Source of the DNA: Sedimentitalea todarodis
GTDB lineage: Bacteria; Pseudomonadota; Alphaproteobacteria; Rhodobacterales; Rhodobacteraceae
DNA length: 64,000 nt
NCBI RefSeq assembly: GCF_032595355.1
Contig: NZ_JASMWN010000001.1
Location: 124,001 to 188,000 of the forward strand
Direction of reading: 5' to 3'
Part shown: positions 16,488 through 25,148 of the stretch, in pieces
Layout of the letters: each line of letters begins with the position of its first letter
Position numbering within the stretch: position 1 is the first letter of the stretch
Translations under genes and position numbers: made by a program
The notes under the pieces: generated by a model
Database searches by the model: none
Seen by the model: only the letters and a program-made list of their open reading frames with translations
Told to the model about the DNA's origin: nothing

Positions 16488-18544
16488 GCGCGTGCTCCGA
16501 TACCGATCAGGATGTTGCCGTCCGCGTCCCCGGTGGCGGTGTCGCCGGGTTCGATCAACAGCGTCGTATCCATCTGCTGGATTATTGCGGGACCGGGCAG
16601 GGTGAAATCGGCGGGCAGGTGATCGCGCCAATAGATCGGCGTGTCGCGCCATTGATTGTCGAAATAGACCGGTCGCACGCCGGTTTGCGCCTGTTCCAAC
16701 GTGCTCTTGCGCCCCGCCGGGTCGATCAGCGCGCCAAGGTCCAGTTCCGCCCGTTTGCCGATGACCGAGGTGTTGGCGTTCACCAGATTTGCGCGGATGT
16801 CATCCAGTTCGACGCGGAAGCGACGGAAATATGCCGCCTCGAACAGGGTCTGCAATTCTTCTGCGGTGACGTCCGGGCGGCCCAGCGGAACGCGCAGCAG
16901 GTGGGTTTGCCCGACAAACTGCATATCGACACTATAAAGATGCCGAGTGGCCGTGATGTCGATGGCTTCGCGCGCGATCAGGTCCTCGCCCTCGGCGATT
17001 TGGGCGGCAAAGACACCAGCCAGTTGACCGGGCTCAAGGCTGTCCAGCGCTGTGTTGATGGTGTTCACGAAATCATGCCGCAAATCGGCCACGACACAGC
17101 CGATCGCATTGGTGATACCGGGGCGGCTTGGCACCAGAATGCGGGGGATATGCAGTTCTCGCGCCAGTGCCGCCGCATGCAACGGCCCCGCACCGCCAAA
17201 GGCAAACAGCGCAAAATCGCGCGGATCCGCCCCCAGCGAGATTGATACCATACGGATCGCCCCGGCCATTTTCATATTGGCGATTTCGATCACGGCCGCC
17301 GCCGCCTCATCCGCGCTCAGACCGAGCGGGTCGCCCAGCTTGCGGGCGAAAACCTGCCGGACATGATGCAGCGATACGCCGCCCTTGACCGCATTCAGCC
17401 GCGCCGGGTCGAGCCGCCCCAGCAGCAGGTTGGCGTCGGAGATGGTTGGTTCTGCCCCGCCCTTGCCGTAACAGATCGGCCCTGGATCGGCCCCTGCACT
17501 GTCCGGCCCGACCTCCAGCAACCCGGCGGGATTGACCCGCGCGATCGACCCGCCTCCGGCACCTACGGTGCGCACATCGACCATCGGCACATGGATCGGC
17601 ATGGCATATTCGATCTCTATCTCGTTTGAAACGGACGGTTCGGCATCGCGGATCAGGGCCACGTCGGTCGAGGTGCCGCCCATGTCATAGGTAATCAGGT
17701 TGCCGATGCCCGCCTTGCGCCCGGAATAGGCCGCCGCCATCACGCCCGACGCCGGGCCGGACATCACTGTCTTTGCCGCCTCTTTGGCCACCCGCGTGGA
17801 ACTGACCATGCCGCCATTGCCGTTCATCACAAGAACGTCGCCCGCATATCCCCCGGCCTGCAATTCCCGCACCAGTCGGCGGATGTACCGGTCGAGCAAC
17901 GGCTGTACCGCCGCATTGGCCGCCGCCGTGACTCCCCGTTCAAACTCGCGACTCTCCGACAGCAGGGCGTGGCCCATCGTGACGTGATCATTGGGCCAGA
18001 GATGAGAAACGATCTCGGCCGCACGGCATTCATGCGCGGGATTGGCATAGGCGTGCAGGAAATGGATCACGACCGATTCACATCCTGCGTCAAGCAAGGT
18101 CTGCGCGGCCTCGTGCACCGCGTTTTCGTCCAGCGGCACGACCACTTCACCCGACGCATCCATGCGTTCTGGCACCTCGAGCCGCAGGTTGCGCGGGATC
18201 AGCGGCGTAAAGGTGCCGGTCATGCCATAAGGTTGCGGGCGAGTGCGGCGGCCAAGTTCGAGCACATCGCGAAAACCCCGCGTGGTGATCAGCCCTGTTC
18301 TGGCGAGCTTGCGTTCCAGGACCGCGTTGGTGGTCGTGGTCGTGCCATGCACGATCAGGTCAAGTGCGGCCAGATCACACCCGGCCTCGTCCAGCGCCGC
18401 AAGTACCCCATAGGCCTGATTGTCGAGCGTACTGGGCACCTTGGCCAGCCGCACGCGCCCCGTGGACGGATCCAGTTCCACCAGATCGGTAAATGTGCCG
18501 CCGACATCGACACCCACGACCGCGCCCGAAGATTTGCCCGTCAT
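16484..18544 (-). CDS. hyuA: Hydantoinase A/oxoprolinase family protein
   Basis: A 686-residue HyuA-type ATPase subunit. The N-terminal phosphate-binding motif GVDVGGTFTDLVELD and the second loop TYDMGGTSTDVALIRD mark the actin-like ATPase fold; HGTTTTTNAVLERK and FGGAGPLHAAALA are also conserved. It pairs with HyuB to activate and open a cyclic amide with ATP. The 4-base overlap with hyuB and the molybdoenzyme downstream suggest one transcript. A TTGTGTACAA palindrome lies 24-35 bases upstream of the start and could bind a GntR-type regulator. Confidence 0.9.
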   Translation of the reverse strand: MTGKSSGAVVGVDVGGTFTDLVELDPSTGRVRLAKVPSTLDNQAYGVLAALDEAGCDLAALDLIVHGTTTTTNAVLERKLARTGLITTRGFRDVLELGRRTRPQPYGMTGTFTPLIPRNLRLEVPERMDASGEVVVPLDENAVHEAAQTLLDAGCESVVIHFLHAYANPAHECRAAEIVSHLWPNDHVTMGHALLSESREFERGVTAAANAAVQPLLDRYIRRLVRELQAGGYAGDVLVMNGNGGMVSSTRVAKEAAKTVMSGPASGVMAAAYSGRKAGIGNLITYDMGGTSTDVALIRDAEPSVSNEIEIEYAMPIHVPMVDVRTVGAGGGSIARVNPAGLLEVGPDSAGADPGPICYGKGGAEPTISDANLLLGRLDPARLNAVKGGVSLHHVRQVFARKLGDPLGLSADEAAAAVIEIANMKMAGAIRMVSISLGADPRDFALFAFGGAGPLHAAALARELHIPRILVPSRPGITNAIGCVVADLRHDFVNTINTALDSLEPGQLAGVFAAQIAEGEDLIAREAIDITATRHLYSVDMQFVGQTHLLRVPLGRPDVTAEELQTLFEAAYFRRFRVELDDIRANLVNANTSVIGKRAELDLGALIDPAGRKSTLEQAQTGVRPVYFDNQWRDTPIYWRDHLPADFTLPGPAIIQQMDTTLLIEPGDTATGDADGNILIGIGARA

Positions 18545-18567
18545 CCGCTTTTCGGCTCCCGAACTTG

Positions 18568-18579
18568 TTTGTGTACAAA
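18568..18579. promoter_or_regulatory. Candidate operator upstream of hyuA
   Basis: The sequence TTTGTGTACAAA is a near-perfect palindrome containing TTGT-GT-ACAA, a pattern often bound by GntR-type repressors. It sits 24-35 bases ahead of the hyuA start, between hyuA and the PCu(A)C-like gene. No GntR gene lies in the window. Confidence 0.4.
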
Positions 18580-18604
18580 TGGTGTTCGCAAGCGTGCCGG
18601 CTTG

Positions 18605-19396
18605 TCAACGCACGATGATCTCGGCGGTGGCAGAGACAGGGCGATCATCGACCACGTAAGCGCGGTGGTCGTTAGTGTTCAGCGTCACCCGGACCTGGTG
18701 CTTGCCCGGCGGCAGGGCCCCGATCCGGGCCTCTGGTTCGTAGAGTCGCTGCAGCTTGAGCCCGCTCAGATAAAGATGACCATGGCCGGTGCCGGGCACA
18801 TGCACGCCATCGGCCGCATCATTGGCAAATGTGAAATCCTCGGTCAGCACCCTGACCGTCCATCCATCGCCATCCGGTTCCACCTCAATCGCGATGCTGG
18901 GGGCTGGTTCACCGTCCTGGACCGTGCAGATGTCGCCCAATCCCAACAGGCCGTAGTCACGGGCCTTTCCACGCCTCTGTGGTGTGACCAGACGTGCCTG
19001 CGTGCGAAATTCCCCGGCTGTCTCAAACCTCAGGGTGACCGGGATCATCCGGCCTTCCTGGAGGTCGCCGCCGATCCCGTCCATCAGGATGAACGCACCG
19101 TCAGGTGCCAGCGCAGGCTCGCTGTCGGCCGGGATTGCAAGGCCCGCATCCGCGACGGCATGATCAAGACGCGCGCGCTGCGCTACGATGGAGCGGGCCG
19201 AAACGAGCCGGTCGGGGCCGCCGGAATTGCGGATTGTCATAAAGACGCCAACGCTGCCGGGGGCGTCTTCAATCGGGGCGGCGGTGACGTTGGTCAGCAA
19301 GAGATCAGTCTGCACCGCCCGCGAAACAAGCAGATACGCAGCAGTGGCAACGATCATCAATATCGCGATCGCGACAATGGGTTTTGCAGCTTTCAT
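18605..19396 (-). CDS. Secreted/membrane-anchored protein with degenerate PCu(A)C-like domain
   Basis: A 263-residue protein with an N-terminal hydrophobic segment (PIVAIAILMIVATAAYLLVS) and two extracytoplasmic domains. The first (about residues 30-145) looks like a PCu(A)C copper chaperone: TNVTAAPIEDAPGSVGVFM and LAPDGAFILMDGI follow the family outline. However, the usual H-x-M pair after the PGG turn reads F-x-L here, so most copper ligands appear lost. The second domain (about 170-263) contains HVPGTGHGHLYLSG and LPPGKHQVRVTLNTNDH, which are histidine-rich and could bind metal. It is divergent, 30 bases away, from a polytopic membrane protein. The function is unknown; a role in copper or heme-copper oxidase biology is a guess. 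Confidence 0.6.
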   Translation of the reverse strand: MKAAKPIVAIAILMIVATAAYLLVSRAVQTDLLLTNVTAAPIEDAPGSVGVFMTIRNSGGPDRLVSARSIVAQRARLDHAVADAGLAIPADSEPALAPDGAFILMDGIGGDLQEGRMIPVTLRFETAGEFRTQARLVTPQRRGKARDYGLLGLGDICTVQDGEPAPSIAIEVEPDGDGWTVRVLTEDFTFANDAADGVHVPGTGHGHLYLSGLKLQRLYEPEARIGALPPGKHQVRVTLNTNDHRAYVVDDRPVSATAEIIVR

Positions 19397-19426
19397 CCGG
19401 ACCTCCTCCGGGTATCATCGCACCAA

Positions 19427-20842
19427 ATGAAGATGTTGCAATATAGGCCTCGAAAACTCTGGCTGGCAAATCCGGTTTTCGCCATGATGTCCTGCGCCAC
19501 GCAGGCCGATGCACATGCGTCGGAACAGGGCTTCGTGCTGCTGCTTCCGACCGATGTCTATATCACGGCGGGCGTGGCAAGCGTTGCCCTGACGGTTCTC
19601 CTGCTGACCGTGCTTCCCGCCCGCGCATTGCGATCGGTCTTTCGCCCCATGCCCTTGGTGCGATGGAAGACCCTTGCCGCCGCGAGAAATCTGACAAGCT
19701 GCCTGTCCTTACTTCTGCTGTGTGCGCTTGTCTGGCTTGGGATGACCGGTCCGCGTGACCCGCTCACCAATCCGTTGCCGCTGGCGATCTGGACGCTGTG
19801 GTGGATCGGGCTGGTCAGCCTTCAGGGGCTGATTGGCGACCTCTGGCGCTGGATCGATCCGTGGCGCGGGCCGGTGACCCTGACCCGCCACCTGTTGTGG
19901 CAGGGCGCGCTCTTGCGGTTGCCAGCGTCGCTGGGGCACTCCTGCGCGATCCTGACCTACCTTGGGTTCGTGATCATTCTGCTGGCCGATCCGGCCCCGT
20001 CCGATCCGGCGCGGCTGGCCCGATACGTGGGTCTCTACTGGCTATTCACCTACCTGGCCTTGCTTATCTTTGGTCCGCGCTGGCACCTGCGGGGCGAAGG
20101 GATCGCGATGCTGATGCGCTGCTACGCGACGGTGGGCGTGTTCGGGCGCTATCGCAATCGCATCGCCTTGGGGCTCACTGGCTGGCAGGCCGCGCGGAAT
20201 CGTGCGCCTGCCATCGGCGCAGCGGTCTTCATGCTCGTCCTGCTGGGCTGCGGCAGCTTTGATGGCCTGAACGAAACATTCTGGTGGCTCGGTCTGCTGG
20301 GCATCAACCCGCTCGAGTTCCCCGGACGCTCGGCAGTCGTGACGCAAAACATCGTGGGGCTGCTCGTCGCCAATATGGCGCTGATCGCGGCCTATGGAAT
20401 TGCGATCTGGCTGGGATTGAGACTTGCCGGGAATAGCCTGCGCTGGACGCGGGCGTTTCGCATCTTTGCGCCCACGATTCTGCCGATCGCATTGGGCTAC
20501 CACGTCGGCCATTATCTCACGAGCATGCTGGTCAACGGGCAATACGCGCTCGCCGCCCTGAATGATCCGCTGGCGCGTGGTGACAGCTTGCTGGGTCTGG
20601 GTACATTCTATGTCACCACCGGGTTCTTTAACGCGCAGGATAGCGTTCGGGTGATCTGGCTGTGTCAAGCAGGCGCGGTGGTGGTCGGGCATATCCTTGC
20701 GATCCTGATGGCACATCTTGTTGCACTGCGGCAGTTTGAAACACCGCGTCAGGCCACGTTGAGCCAGTTGCCCCTGGCAGTTTTCATGGTGTGTTACACA
20801 GTGTTCGGGCTCTGGCTGCTGGCCGCTCCGCGCGGGCTATAG
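19427..20842 (+). CDS. Polytopic membrane protein of unknown function
   Basis: A 471-residue hydrophobic protein with roughly ten to eleven membrane segments. The start is the ATG at 19427 (MKMLQYRPRK) or 19433; an open frame running 486 codons further upstream is antisense to hyuA and not coding. The N terminus resembles a signal or first helix ending in ADAHASEQGF, followed by LLLPTDVYITAGVASVALTV. Conserved-looking charged spots inside membrane regions include GDLWRWIDPWRGP, YHVGHYLTSML and NAQDSVRVIW. The HVGHY and HASEQ histidines could bind a metal or cofactor. It is divergent from the PCu(A)C-like gene, and I cannot assign a transport or enzymatic role. Confidence 0.7.
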   Translation: MKMLQYRPRKLWLANPVFAMMSCATQADAHASEQGFVLLLPTDVYITAGVASVALTVLLLTVLPARALRSVFRPMPLVRWKTLAAARNLTSCLSLLLLCALVWLGMTGPRDPLTNPLPLAIWTLWWIGLVSLQGLIGDLWRWIDPWRGPVTLTRHLLWQGALLRLPASLGHSCAILTYLGFVIILLADPAPSDPARLARYVGLYWLFTYLALLIFGPRWHLRGEGIAMLMRCYATVGVFGRYRNRIALGLTGWQAARNRAPAIGAAVFMLVLLGCGSFDGLNETFWWLGLLGINPLEFPGRSAVVTQNIVGLLVANMALIAAYGIAIWLGLRLAGNSLRWTRAFRIFAPTILPIALGYHVGHYLTSMLVNGQYALAALNDPLARGDSLLGLGTFYVTTGFFNAQDSVRVIWLCQAGAVVVGHILAILMAHLVALRQFETPRQATLSQLPLAVFMVCYTVFGLWLLAAPRGL

Positions 20843-20909
20843 CCATTGCCGCGCTCTTGAAAATACTGGACAAAGTGAAGGCAGGTCCGCACTCTTGCGG
20901 CAAAAAGGG

Positions 20910-20925
20910 AACGGCCAAACGGCCA
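20910..20925. repeat. Tandem 8-base direct repeat before the ABC binding-protein gene
   Basis: AACGGCCA occurs twice head to tail, ending 25 bases upstream of the ATG at 20951. It could be a regulator-binding site or chance. The 5' region also holds a GGGGG ribosome-binding site at about 8 bases from the ATG. Confidence 0.4.
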
Positions 20926-20950
20926 GTTTGAATTTCACAGGGGGTATTTC

Positions 20951-22243
20951 ATGACCAAAGACACCACTCATCCGGCTGCCACGACGCGGCGCGGCGCGCT
21001 GAAAACGCTGGCAGCCGGGGCCGCAGCAGGATGCCTGCCGCTCTGGGCGCGCTATGCGCAGGCACAAACGTCCGAACCGATTCGCGTCGGCTTTCAGGTG
21101 CATCGCACCGGGATCGGCGCGGCTTATGGGCGCTGGTATGACCGGACCACCAATGCCGTCGTCCAGCAGATCAATGAAGCTGGCGGAATCAATGGGCGCA
21201 TGGTCGAGATCGTGGCCGAGGACGATGGCACCGATCCCAAACGCGGGGCCGAGATGGTCGAGAAATTCGCCACCCAGCACAATTGCGATATCGGCTTTGG
21301 CACCCTGTTTTCCCATGTCGTCATTGGCTCCGCACCGCGCGCGGGCGAATTGAAACTACCTTACTTTGTGGTCTCCGAGGGGCATCACGTCGCCAGTGGC
21401 ATGCTCAACCGCTACACGCTTCAGCCGGGCATCACCGATGTCAAGAGCCAGGTCCAGGCGATGGCGCCCTACGTATCGTCGAGTTTGGGCAAGAAGGTTA
21501 CAATGATCTTTCCGGATTTTGCATTCGGCCATGATCATCGCGACTATTTTACCGAAGCCCTTGCCGCGCAGGGCGGCGAAGTGGTGGCGCAGATTGCCAT
21601 TCCGCCGACAGAGACCAGCTTTACCAAGTATTTCCCCAAGATCCCGCGCGAGACCGAGGTGATCTATCACGTCATGGTGGGGCCGGCGGTGCTGACCTTT
21701 GTCAAGGAATTGGGCGAGTTCTTTGGCCCGAGCCGACCCGAGATGTTCGGGTTCATCGACTCGCTCGAAGCCGTGGAACTGGCCAGCCCTGGTCTGGAGT
21801 TTCTCGAAGGCACCTATTTCTGGGAGGGCAACCCGCGCTATGCGCAAGCCGAACAGACCGAGTTTGACAAGCACTACCGCGCCGCCGTGGGTGTCGACGC
21901 AAACGGCGCATCGGTCAGCGATCCCAAGGATATCTCGACCTATGCGCATATGTTCGGCTGTTGGGAAACACTCTATACCGTGAAGGCGGGAATGGAGGCC
22001 GCAGGCTACCAGGGGCCGGGTGATCGGGCGGCGCTGATCGAGGCGGTCGAGGCGATGACCGATATCCCGGCGTCAAACGAACACCCGCAGGGGGCCAAGC
22101 TGTTCAACGGCAAGACGCACCAGGTGTTTGGCCATCAATACATCAGCAAGGTCGTCGACGGAAAATTGGTGCTGCAACACACCACGTCGATTGAAGATAC
22201 CTTCTATCCCGACGAAGTTGACTACACGACACAACCGCTCTGA
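20951..22243 (+). CDS. ABC transporter substrate-binding protein (HAAT/urea-amide type)
   Basis: A 430-residue periplasmic binding protein. The N terminus carries a twin-arginine-like signal (TTRRGALKTLAAG, cleavage near AQAQ), unusual because most relatives use Sec. The mature part matches the Leu/Ile/Val-urea-amide family: PIRVGFQVHRTGIGAAYGRW, INEAGGINGRMVEIVAEDD with its Gly-Gly-Ile turn, and GFGTLFSHVVIGSAP. It belongs with the livH-livM-livG-livF-type genes from 23281, from which it is separated by one minus-strand gene. The likely substrate is an amide or N-heterocycle handled by the downstream molybdenum hydroxylase operon, which is inference from position. Confidence 0.87.
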   Translation: MTKDTTHPAATTRRGALKTLAAGAAAGCLPLWARYAQAQTSEPIRVGFQVHRTGIGAAYGRWYDRTTNAVVQQINEAGGINGRMVEIVAEDDGTDPKRGAEMVEKFATQHNCDIGFGTLFSHVVIGSAPRAGELKLPYFVVSEGHHVASGMLNRYTLQPGITDVKSQVQAMAPYVSSSLGKKVTMIFPDFAFGHDHRDYFTEALAAQGGEVVAQIAIPPTETSFTKYFPKIPRETEVIYHVMVGPAVLTFVKELGEFFGPSRPEMFGFIDSLEAVELASPGLEFLEGTYFWEGNPRYAQAEQTEFDKHYRAAVGVDANGASVSDPKDISTYAHMFGCWETLYTVKAGMEAAGYQGPGDRAALIEAVEAMTDIPASNEHPQGAKLFNGKTHQVFGHQYISKVVDGKLVLQHTTSIEDTFYPDEVDYTTQPL

Positions 22244-22250
22244 TTTCGAC

Positions 22251-22279
22251 CCGGTGGACGGCATTGTGTCGTCCGCCGG
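22251..22279. terminator. Stem-loop between convergent genes
   Basis: CCGGTGGACG (22251-22260) pairs with CGTCCGCCGG (22270-22279) with a single wobble around a 9-base loop. It lies 8 bases after the binding-protein stop and 7 bases from the stop of the opposing gene, so it may serve both transcripts. It lacks a T tract. Confidence 0.45.
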
Positions 22280-22285
22280 ACCTCT

Positions 22286-23131
22286 TCAATGTCGGGGCAT
22301 CTGGGCGCAGTCGATTTGCGTACTTCGCGCAAATTGCAGCCCGTCGATCACCGCACGCTGGCCGCAATGTCCTTGCTTGCACCGGTGATCCGGGTCGCTC
22401 AGGCGGATGCCGCCATCGGGCGCCACCATGATCCCCAAACGACAAGCGCTGCCGAATTCGCTGCTTTCGTACAGCCAGCCGCCATCGACGGCCCGGGCCA
22501 GACCACGCGCACCGCAGGTATGCCCATTTGCCTGCCAGCTTATGAGGTCAAACGACGCGCCGCTGTCGCCGTGCAGATCGAGCCGCAGCGTGTCATCGCC
22601 TGACATGTAGCAATAGCCGCCACTTGCAGGCGCCGGCGAGGCGCTGGCGGCGGGTTTTGGGGCGCAGGGCATCAGGGAAACGCGCCAGCCGGGGCCTGCA
22701 ATGTCGTCGATCCGCATGAATCCGCCCTCGGAGATGAAATCATAGATGATCTGTGCCGGTTGACCAAAGGTGGTGAACGATGCCGTGACGCTGGTCTGTT
22801 CCGCATCACCGGTGCTTGACACCGACAGAGTGCGCGCGATCTCCTGCGCGTCGAAATCATTGCCTGGAATATCGAGGGCGAAATCCAGACAGGCGCTGGC
22901 AAGGTCATTGCCATAGCTGTCATTGGCCTCAAAGAAAGCCACCATCCGCCGCGAAAAGAACTGAGCGCGCTGTGCGGGGGAGGCGAGGTGATGGATCCCG
23001 CTCTGCGGCCCCGTCTGGGTGTGAGACTGATACACCCAGCGGATGATGTCTTCGGGTGTTTGTGCCGGTGCTGCCGTCGCCAATTGGCCAGCCAATAAAA
23101 CAGCTGCAACGAGTCTCAATTTACACCACAT
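22286..23131 (-). CDS. Secreted protein of unknown function (DUF3828-like N-terminal part)
   Basis: A 281-residue protein starting at the ATG at 23131 (MWCKLRLVAAVLLAGQLATA), a clear Sec signal peptide cleaved near APAQ. The next about 130 residues (PEDIIRWVYQSHTQTG, then FFSRRMVAFFEANDSYGND and AQIIYDFISEGGFMRIDDI) resemble DUF3828-type secreted domains by pattern, though I am unsure. The C-terminal half is rich in cysteines (YCYMSGDD, HTCGARG, SACRLG, DHRCKQGHCG, IDCAQM), likely disulfide bonded. It interrupts the ABC transporter genes on the opposite strand, and its own 5' region is shared with livH. Confidence 0.65.
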   Translation of the reverse strand: MWCKLRLVAAVLLAGQLATAAPAQTPEDIIRWVYQSHTQTGPQSGIHHLASPAQRAQFFSRRMVAFFEANDSYGNDLASACLDFALDIPGNDFDAQEIARTLSVSSTGDAEQTSVTASFTTFGQPAQIIYDFISEGGFMRIDDIAGPGWRVSLMPCAPKPAASASPAPASGGYCYMSGDDTLRLDLHGDSGASFDLISWQANGHTCGARGLARAVDGGWLYESSEFGSACRLGIMVAPDGGIRLSDPDHRCKQGHCGQRAVIDGLQFARSTQIDCAQMPRH

Positions 23132-23280
23132 CCCGGACTGTCTCCTGGCTTCAATTAGGACAGAATAGCCCGGCCCATGGCCCGGGCAAGCGCTTCTTTG
23201 CGGGCAAGTTTCGCTTTTCTCGCATTGAAACGGTGACGCACTCTTGCCCGCGCGGCGTTCCTGGGCAATCGTGCGCGGCA

Positions 23281-24207
23281 ATGGAAATCGGTCCGTATCT
23301 CTTGCTCGCCTCGCTGGAAGGCGCGGTCACCGCCGCAGTGCTTGCCCTGACGGCGGTCGGCCTGTCGCTGGTCTTTGGCGTCATGCGGGTGGTCAACGTG
23401 GCACATGGCGAGTTTTTCATGCTGGGCGCGGTGCTCGCGTGGTGGGTGACCAGCATGATCGCCGGGCATCCGGCGCTTGGTTTCGCGGTTGCCATCGTTG
23501 TGGTGCCGGTTCTGGTCGGCGGGCTGGCGGCGCTGGCGGATATGACGATCCTCAAGCGCATCACCTATGATCCCGAGCGTACTATCGTCGCAACTATCGG
23601 GATTCTATATATTATTCAGCAGGTTACCTTGATGACTTACGGCCCCGATGCGCGCCCGGTCGAACCACCGTTCAACACGCGCCTTGCGATTCCGTGGTTT
23701 GAAATTGTGGACGGAAAACCGCAACTCTATTGGCCTTGGGGGCTTTCGACGACGACCTACAAACTGGGCGTGATCGCGGCTGCGGCGCTGGTTTTGATCG
23801 GCGTCTGGCTGGTCATGGCGCGCACCAAGATCGGCCTGATCATGCGCGCCACGCAGCTTGACCGTGACATGGCGCTGGCCTTTGGCATCCCGGTCGAGCG
23901 TGTCTATGCGCTGGTGTTTGGTCTGGGGGCCGCGCTGGCGGCGTTGGCGGCGGTGCTGATCGTACCGATCCAGCAGGCGCATTATCTGATGGGGGGTGAT
24001 CCGTTGCTGCTCTCGTTCATCGTGGTGATCATCGGCGGTCTGGGCAGCCTGCCGGGCACCGTCGTCGCGGCGATTCTCATCGGGCTGTCGGACGGCATCA
24101 TATCGGTGTTCTTCTCGCCGACACTGGCCAAGATTCTCGCCACGCTGCTGGTGGCGCTGGTGCTGGTCTTTCGCCCGCAGGGTCTGTTCGGAGTGCGCCG
24201 GGCATGA
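23281..24207 (+). CDS. livH: Branched-chain amino acid-type ABC transporter permease (LivH family)
   Basis: A 308-residue inner-membrane permease starting at the ATG at 23281 (MEIGPYLLLASLEG). Family signatures include GLSLVFGVMRVVNVAHGEFFM near the N terminus and IGGLGSLPGTVVAAILIG near the C terminus, the latter contacting the ATPases. About eight membrane helices are visible. It overlaps the LivM gene by 4 bases (ATGA). The symbol reflects the family; the transported compound is probably not a branched-chain amino acid given the catabolic genes that follow. Confidence 0.88.
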   Translation: MEIGPYLLLASLEGAVTAAVLALTAVGLSLVFGVMRVVNVAHGEFFMLGAVLAWWVTSMIAGHPALGFAVAIVVVPVLVGGLAALADMTILKRITYDPERTIVATIGILYIIQQVTLMTYGPDARPVEPPFNTRLAIPWFEIVDGKPQLYWPWGLSTTTYKLGVIAAAALVLIGVWLVMARTKIGLIMRATQLDRDMALAFGIPVERVYALVFGLGAALAALAAVLIVPIQQAHYLMGGDPLLLSFIVVIIGGLGSLPGTVVAAILIGLSDGIISVFFSPTLAKILATLLVALVLVFRPQGLFGVRRA

Positions 24208-25148
24208 ACGACGCCACCAAGACGCTGATCCTGCATGGCGGGTTGCTGGTCTTGCTGTTCGCGCTGCAATTCGTGCTGCCCGCCTATCATCACGGCAACC
24301 TCGCGCGGATCATGGTGCTGGCCAGTTACGCGATCGGGTTCAACGTCCTCTTCGGCTACACCGGCCTGCTCAGTCTCGGGCATGCACTGTTCTTTGCCGC
24401 CGGCATGTATGGAATGGGGCTCGCAGTCCGCCACTTTGGTTTGTCTCCGGCGCCGGCGCTGATCTGCGGCGTGCTGGTCGGGTTGGCGGTGTCCGCCATC
24501 GCCGGTTTGCTGGCCTTGCGCACCGTCGGGGTCGGTTTCATGATCGTGACGCTGATGTTTGCGCAGGCGGGGTATCTCACGGTGCTCTATTTCGGCGAAT
24601 ACACGCGCGGTGACGAAGGTTTCGTGATTCAGCAGGCCGAGCGTATTCTCTGGGGTCTGGACCTGTCGGACCCGACCAATCGCTATTTCGCGGCCTTTTG
24701 CCTGTTCGCCCTGTGCCTTCTTCTAACGCTCTGGCTGGTGCGGGCGCCGTTTGGCAAGGTTCTCGTGGCGATCCGGGAAAACGAGGAGCGGGCGCGCATG
24801 CTGGGCTACGATGTGTTCGCGCACAAGCTGGCGGCGGTCGTGGTGTCGGGCACGCTCTCGGCGGCGGCGGGGGCGGTCTATGGCCTGCTCTTTGGCTATG
24901 TAGGGGCTAGCTTTGCTTCGGTGCAATATTCGATTTTCCCGCTGCTTTGGGTGCTTCTGGGCGGCGCTGGCACGGTGCTCGGCCCGTTCATCGGCACGCT
25001 GTTCATGTTCTATCTGATCGACCTCTCAAGCGGCGTCACCACGGCCTATATGCTGATCGCCGGTGTGGTACTCGTGGCGCTGACCCTGTTCGCGCCGCAA
25101 GGGCTGGCGGGTGAAGTGCGCAAGCGTCTCTGGCGGGGGCTGCCATGA
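24204..25148 (+). CDS. livM: Branched-chain amino acid-type ABC transporter permease (LivM family)
   Basis: A 314-residue permease with LivM hallmarks: IGFNVLFGYTGLLSLGHALFF, GVGFMIVTLMFAQAGYL, the cytoplasmic coupling segment RENEERARMLGYDVF and GGAGTVLGPFIGTLF. It forms a heterodimeric channel with the LivH-type subunit. Its stop overlaps the start of the first ATPase gene by 4 bases, so the permeases and ATPases are translated as one unit. Confidence 0.9.
   Translation: MNDATKTLILHGGLLVLLFALQFVLPAYHHGNLARIMVLASYAIGFNVLFGYTGLLSLGHALFFAAGMYGMGLAVRHFGLSPAPALICGVLVGLAVSAIAGLLALRTVGVGFMIVTLMFAQAGYLTVLYFGEYTRGDEGFVIQQAERILWGLDLSDPTNRYFAAFCLFALCLLLTLWLVRAPFGKVLVAIRENEERARMLGYDVFAHKLAAVVVSGTLSAAAGAVYGLLFGYVGASFASVQYSIFPLLWVLLGGAGTVLGPFIGTLFMFYLIDLSSGVTTAYMLIAGVVLVALTLFAPQGLAGEVRKRLWRGLP

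Noticed and set aside
12367..18544. Acetone carboxylase operon
   Set aside because: HyuA and HyuB resemble the two large acetone carboxylase subunits, but the small gamma subunit is absent and a molybdoenzyme follows instead.
17969..19426. 486-codon N-terminal extension of the membrane protein at 19427
   Set aside because: It runs antisense to hyuA and the PCu(A)C-like gene and contains no recognisable segment; coding character begins only near MKMLQYRPRK.
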